Source of the DNA: Aurantiacibacter sp. D1-12
GTDB lineage: Bacteria > Pseudomonadota > Alphaproteobacteria > Sphingomonadales > Sphingomonadaceae
DNA length: 64,000 nt
NCBI RefSeq assembly: GCF_028858515.1
Contig: NZ_JAPJZJ010000002.1
Coordinates: 310,001-374,000 of the forward strand
Reading direction: 5' to 3'
Below are positions 61,435 to 64,000 of this stretch, one piece after another. The position numbers and the translations under genes were made by a program. Each line of letters begins with the position of its first letter. Within the stretch, counting starts at the first letter, position 1. Below the pieces are notes generated by a model that was not told the origin of the DNA, did no database searches, and worked only from the letters and a program-made list of their open reading frames with translations.

Positions 61435-62417
61435 AACAACGAGTGCCTGGCGGGGATTTCTATTCCCGCCTGTTCGGCGATCATACCGAGCCACTGCTGC
61501 ACCTGCCCGATTTCCTGTTCGAGCGCCGGAGCCATCGCGACCTCTTCCTCGCTAAAATCACCACCCAGCTTGGCGTGCTTCAGGAACAGCGGCCCGTCCA
61601 CCACCGCTTCGACCGCCTGCGGATCATAAACCAGACCCGCCAGCTCCAGCACGGCCTCCACGGTATCGGCGCGGTCCAGGGCGAAGCGATCGCCATCCAG
61701 CACACGCAGTCTTTCCCCTTCCGCGCTTGCCAATAACATCGTGTAAAACCGCTGCGAGAGGAACCACGCGAGGCCCGCCGCCTGCAAGTCGGTCATACTG
61801 AACTGCTCACGCGCATCCATGCCCAGATCCATCCCGGCATAGCCCATAACTTCAAGATAGAGCTGACGCCCCCAGCGCCGCCCCATCAGCGCGCGCTTGT
61901 CGACGCTTTTCAGGAAGCTGGTGAGCGGGTTGGTCATCAGCACCGCTTTCGCATCGGGCCGAGCGGAGAGCAGCGCGGGGAGCAGCATATTGGCATGGTT
62001 GGTGGGTTTGACGAAGACCGCCTCCCCCTCTCCCCAAGGACGTGAAAGAAGATTGCACACCGGCTTCACCAGGTCCTTCGCGGCATCGCCCGCTCCGGCG
62101 AGCTGTGCAAGAATGCCGGGTTCGGCCATGCCCAAACTTACACCCGCAATGTTCATCGCGCGTGCCAGCAGGGTCGATCGGCAGAAGGCGGTGTGGAAGA
62201 TGAAGTGCACGGGGCCGGTCGCGGGTGTCATCGCGCGGACCTGATCAAATGGCACCCACTCGGCCCCGTCAGCCCCATCCGGCTTCACGTCGGCGAGGAA
62301 ACCGCTTTGCGTGAAGACTTCGCGCGAAACCTTTACGAACAACATCTTCCCGTCCGCCATATCCAGCGAATGCGGTAGCCATGCGGGATCGGCGGCGATA
62401 TGGGCGGCGTTAGTCAT
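61431..62417 (-). CDS. Sulfotransferase-like P-loop protein
   Basis: 328 residues. The strand-loop VHFIFHTAFCRSTLLARAMNIA resembles the 5'-PSB loop of sulfotransferases (Ser-Thr-Leu after a Cys-Arg turn), and KAVLMTNPLTSFLKSVDKR resembles the 3'-PB strand. The C-terminal part has QQWLGMI. The enzyme family is not certain. It is divergent from manA, with a 95-base gap. It may sulfate a lipid or polysaccharide, which is only inference. Confidence 0.6.
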   Translation of the reverse strand: MTNAAHIAADPAWLPHSLDMADGKMLFVKVSREVFTQSGFLADVKPDGADGAEWVPFDQVRAMTPATGPVHFIFHTAFCRSTLLARAMNIAGVSLGMAEPGILAQLAGAGDAAKDLVKPVCNLLSRPWGEGEAVFVKPTNHANMLLPALLSARPDAKAVLMTNPLTSFLKSVDKRALMGRRWGRQLYLEVMGYAGMDLGMDAREQFSMTDLQAAGLAWFLSQRFYTMLLASAEGERLRVLDGDRFALDRADTVEAVLELAGLVYDPQAVEAVVDGPLFLKHAKLGGDFSEEEVAMAPALEQEIGQVQQWLGMIAEQAGIEIPARHSLF

Positions 62418-62512
62418 CGCAGGCCGCTATCGCCCAGCCTTTGGGCAAATTGCAACATATGTGCGATATCGCCGTGTCGACCGGAATACTGAAACAGAGT
62501 TTGAAAGAGCCC

Positions 62513-63316
62513 ATGATCCTTCCCACCCGCACCGTAGAGAAAGTCTGGGGCATGGACGTGCTGCCCGCGCCTTTTGTCGCGCCGGAGGGCAAACGTATCG
62601 GTGAGATCTGGTTCGAGCCGCCCGAACAATTGCCCGAACTGCTCGTCAAATATCTGTTCACCAGCGAGAAGCTTTCGGTCCAGTGTCACCCTGACGATGC
62701 TCAGGCTGAAGCTGCCGGGCTCGGCCGCAACGGCAAGGAAGAATGCTGGCTGGTTGTCGCTGCCGAGCCTGGCGCAACACTGGGCATCGGGTTTGATGCG
62801 GAAATTTCGAGCGACGAGATGCGCGCCTCCGCGCTTGACGGGACTATCGAAAACAAGTTGACCTGGCACGAGGTGCAGGCGGGCGACTTTTTCTACATCC
62901 CGGCGAACACCGTCCACGCGATTGGCCCGGGCTGCTCGATCATCGAAATCCAGCAGAACTGCGACATCACCTATCGCCTCTACGATTACGGCCGCCCGCG
63001 CGAATTGCATCTGGACGAAGGCATGGCGGTAGCAATCGGTGAACCCTATCCCGAAGAGCTGTACAAGCGTTTGCCTGCCAGCGGCCATGCAAGCCTTGTC
63101 GACGGGCCGCACTTTATGCTCGATCTTGTCGACGGCGTGGCGGATGACGGATTGCTCTATGCCTATTCGGGCAAGCTGCTGGTCGTACCACTATCGGGCG
63201 ATGTTCTGGTCGAAGGTGACGTGGTGAAACCCGGTGAATGTGCCTATGCACCGAGCCTGGCCAGCGTCACTTTCGCTCCGCAGGGCAAGGCGCTGGTGAC
63301 AGCGCCGCTCGCTTAA
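62513..63316 (+). CDS. manA: Class I mannose-6-phosphate isomerase
   Basis: 267 residues from MILPTRTVEKVWG (ATG 62513). A cupin-type zinc isomerase linking fructose-6-phosphate and mannose-6-phosphate, for GDP-mannose and polysaccharides. Zinc ligands are in LSVQCHPDD, EECWLVV and PANTVHAIGPG, and IEIQQNCDITYRLYDYGR is the family signature. It is shorter than E. coli ManA (about 390), as in many alphaproteobacterial forms. The stop overlaps the convergent gdhA stop. Confidence 0.92.
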   Translation: MILPTRTVEKVWGMDVLPAPFVAPEGKRIGEIWFEPPEQLPELLVKYLFTSEKLSVQCHPDDAQAEAAGLGRNGKEECWLVVAAEPGATLGIGFDAEISSDEMRASALDGTIENKLTWHEVQAGDFFYIPANTVHAIGPGCSIIEIQQNCDITYRLYDYGRPRELHLDEGMAVAIGEPYPEELYKRLPASGHASLVDGPHFMLDLVDGVADDGLLYAYSGKLLVVPLSGDVLVEGDVVKPGECAYAPSLASVTFAPQGKALVTAPLA

Positions 63317-64000
63317 ACCACCCCGAACGCCAACATCGCATCGGCCACCTTCTTGAAGCCCGCGATATTCGCGCCCTTCACATAGTCGACATAGCCCTCA
63401 CCCTGATCGCCATATTCAACACATTTGCCGTGGATGCCTTCCATCAGCTCGGTGAGCATTTCGCCCAGCCGCTCGTGATTCCAGCTGATGCGTTCGGAAT
63501 TCTGGCTCATTTCAAGGCCTGATACGGCAACGCCTCCGGCATTTGCGGCCTTGCCCGGACCGTACATGATCTTGGCATCGTGGAACACGTGCACGCCTTC
63601 CAGCGTGGTCGGCATGTTCGCGCCTTCGGATACCGCCATCACGCCGTTATCGACCAGCGCCTTTGCCTCGTCTTCGTTGAGCTCGTTCTGCGTCGCGCAG
63701 GGGAGCGCGAGGTCGCATTCCACACCCCACGGGCGCTCGCCCTCGTGATATGTCGCACTCGAAAACTCGTCGGCATATTCGCTGACCCGGCCACGCTTTA
63801 CGGTCTTGAGATGCTTCACCCAGTCGATCTTCTCCTGATCGATGCCATCGGGATCATGGATGAACCCGCCGCTGTCCGACAGCGTGAGGACCTTGCCGCC
63901 GAGCTGGGTGATCTTCTCCGCCGCATGCGTCGCGACGTTGCCGGAGCCGGAGATGACCGCGGTGTGCCCCTCCACGTCCATGTCTTTGTGCTTGAGCATG
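63313..64000 (-). CDS. gdhA: NADP-specific glutamate dehydrogenase (partial)
   Basis: The 5' end lies beyond the right edge; about 229 C-terminal codons are present. It makes glutamate from 2-oxoglutarate and ammonium. The Rossmann loop VISGSGNVATHAAEKI, then DSGGFIHDPDGID, CDLALPCATQNEL, VSEGANMPTT and GPGKAANAGGVAVSGLEMSQN are all diagnostic of hexameric GDH. The C-terminus ends ANIAGFKKVADAMLAFG, the normal end. Any start or regulator lies outside the window. Confidence 0.96.
   Translation of the reverse strand, partial: MLKHKDMDVEGHTAVISGSGNVATHAAEKITQLGGKVLTLSDSGGFIHDPDGIDQEKIDWVKHLKTVKRGRVSEYADEFSSATYHEGERPWGVECDLALPCATQNELNEDEAKALVDNGVMAVSEGANMPTTLEGVHVFHDAKIMYGPGKAANAGGVAVSGLEMSQNSERISWNHERLGEMLTELMEGIHGKCVEYGDQGEGYVDYVKGANIAGFKKVADAMLAFGVV

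Noticed and set aside
60100-61494. 464-codon minus-strand open frame across the XRE gene and hydrolase
   Set aside because: Runs antisense to two well-supported genes and across their boundary; no conserved sequence.

Overview
This is a GC-rich, gene-dense chromosomal segment of an alphaproteobacterium. Gene content and order point to the order Sphingomonadales, most likely Erythrobacteraceae (Erythrobacter or Altererythrobacter-like). Supporting signs are the alphaproteobacterial UPF0262 gene, a CC_3452-type small secreted protein, the secB / Tim44-like / mltA / smr neighbourhood, the mutM // ubiE-ubiB...coaBC-dut arrangement, and the general protein style. This assignment is inference from reading; no database search was run. 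I see no tRNA or rRNA gene, insertion sequence, prophage or CRISPR array. Both edges cut genes: ruvB on the left and gdhA on the right.

Layout. 0-5 kb: ruvA, a DsrE-like gene, an unknown membrane gene and ruvB on the minus strand, then aroC, a lipoprotein and a TonB-like protein. 5-10 kb: katG with a strong terminator, a Pr6Pr-type membrane protein, and a divergent LytTR regulator / DUF2306-like membrane pair. 10-16 kb: smr, mltA and a Tim44-like gene divergent from secB, then murJ-trpS and a DUF4136 lipoprotein. 16.6-23.4 kb: a long minus operon ubiE-ubiB-(two tandem paralogous membrane proteins)-coaBC-dut. 23.4-33.3 kb: mutM, rpsT, dnaA, an E1-like (MoeB/ThiF) gene, an alpha/beta hydrolase, cobB, dapB, an M48 protease, nth and a GGDEF protein. 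33.3-39.2 kb: a dicarboxylate/amino-acid symporter, dapE, a GST and a CHASE2-EAL protein, followed by two very short duplicated peptide cassettes. 39.2-42.7 kb: the conserved rpmH-rnpA-yidD-yidC-yihA cluster. 42.8-54.6 kb: a ClpP-like secreted protein, comM, HxlR regulator / CC_3452 pair, a HAD hydrolase, rpmJ, galE, a second DUF4136 lipoprotein, an M14 peptidase, a GH25-like protein, UPF0262, dnaB, a phospholipase D-type synthase and rpoZ. 54.6-64 kb: a sterol-desaturase-like hydroxylase, DUF3667, ftsH, a four-gene XRE/membrane operon, an alpha/beta hydrolase, a sulfotransferase-like gene, manA and gdhA.

Most of the window is housekeeping: replication and repair (dnaA, dnaB, ruvAB, nth, mutM, dut), membrane protein insertion and export (secB, yidC, yidD), wall and lysine synthesis (murJ, mltA, dapB, dapE), coenzyme A and ubiquinone synthesis, and two c-di-GMP enzymes of opposite predicted activity about 3.3 kb apart (end of one gene to start of the next).

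The most unusual signal is at 38884-39230. Two head-to-tail cassettes each carry a promoter-like upstream block, a hairpin over the Shine-Dalgarno, an ORF of 16 or 13 codons with a shared IWDWLFxRGxR core, and a near-identical intrinsic terminator. Other points of interest are split and fused membrane paralogs beside an XRE regulator (59063-60484), a long acidic linker inside CoaBC, tandem membrane paralogs between ubiB and coaBC, repeated sequences in two divergent regulator promoters, and a dispersed 45-50 bp repeat upstream of both ruvA and ftsH.
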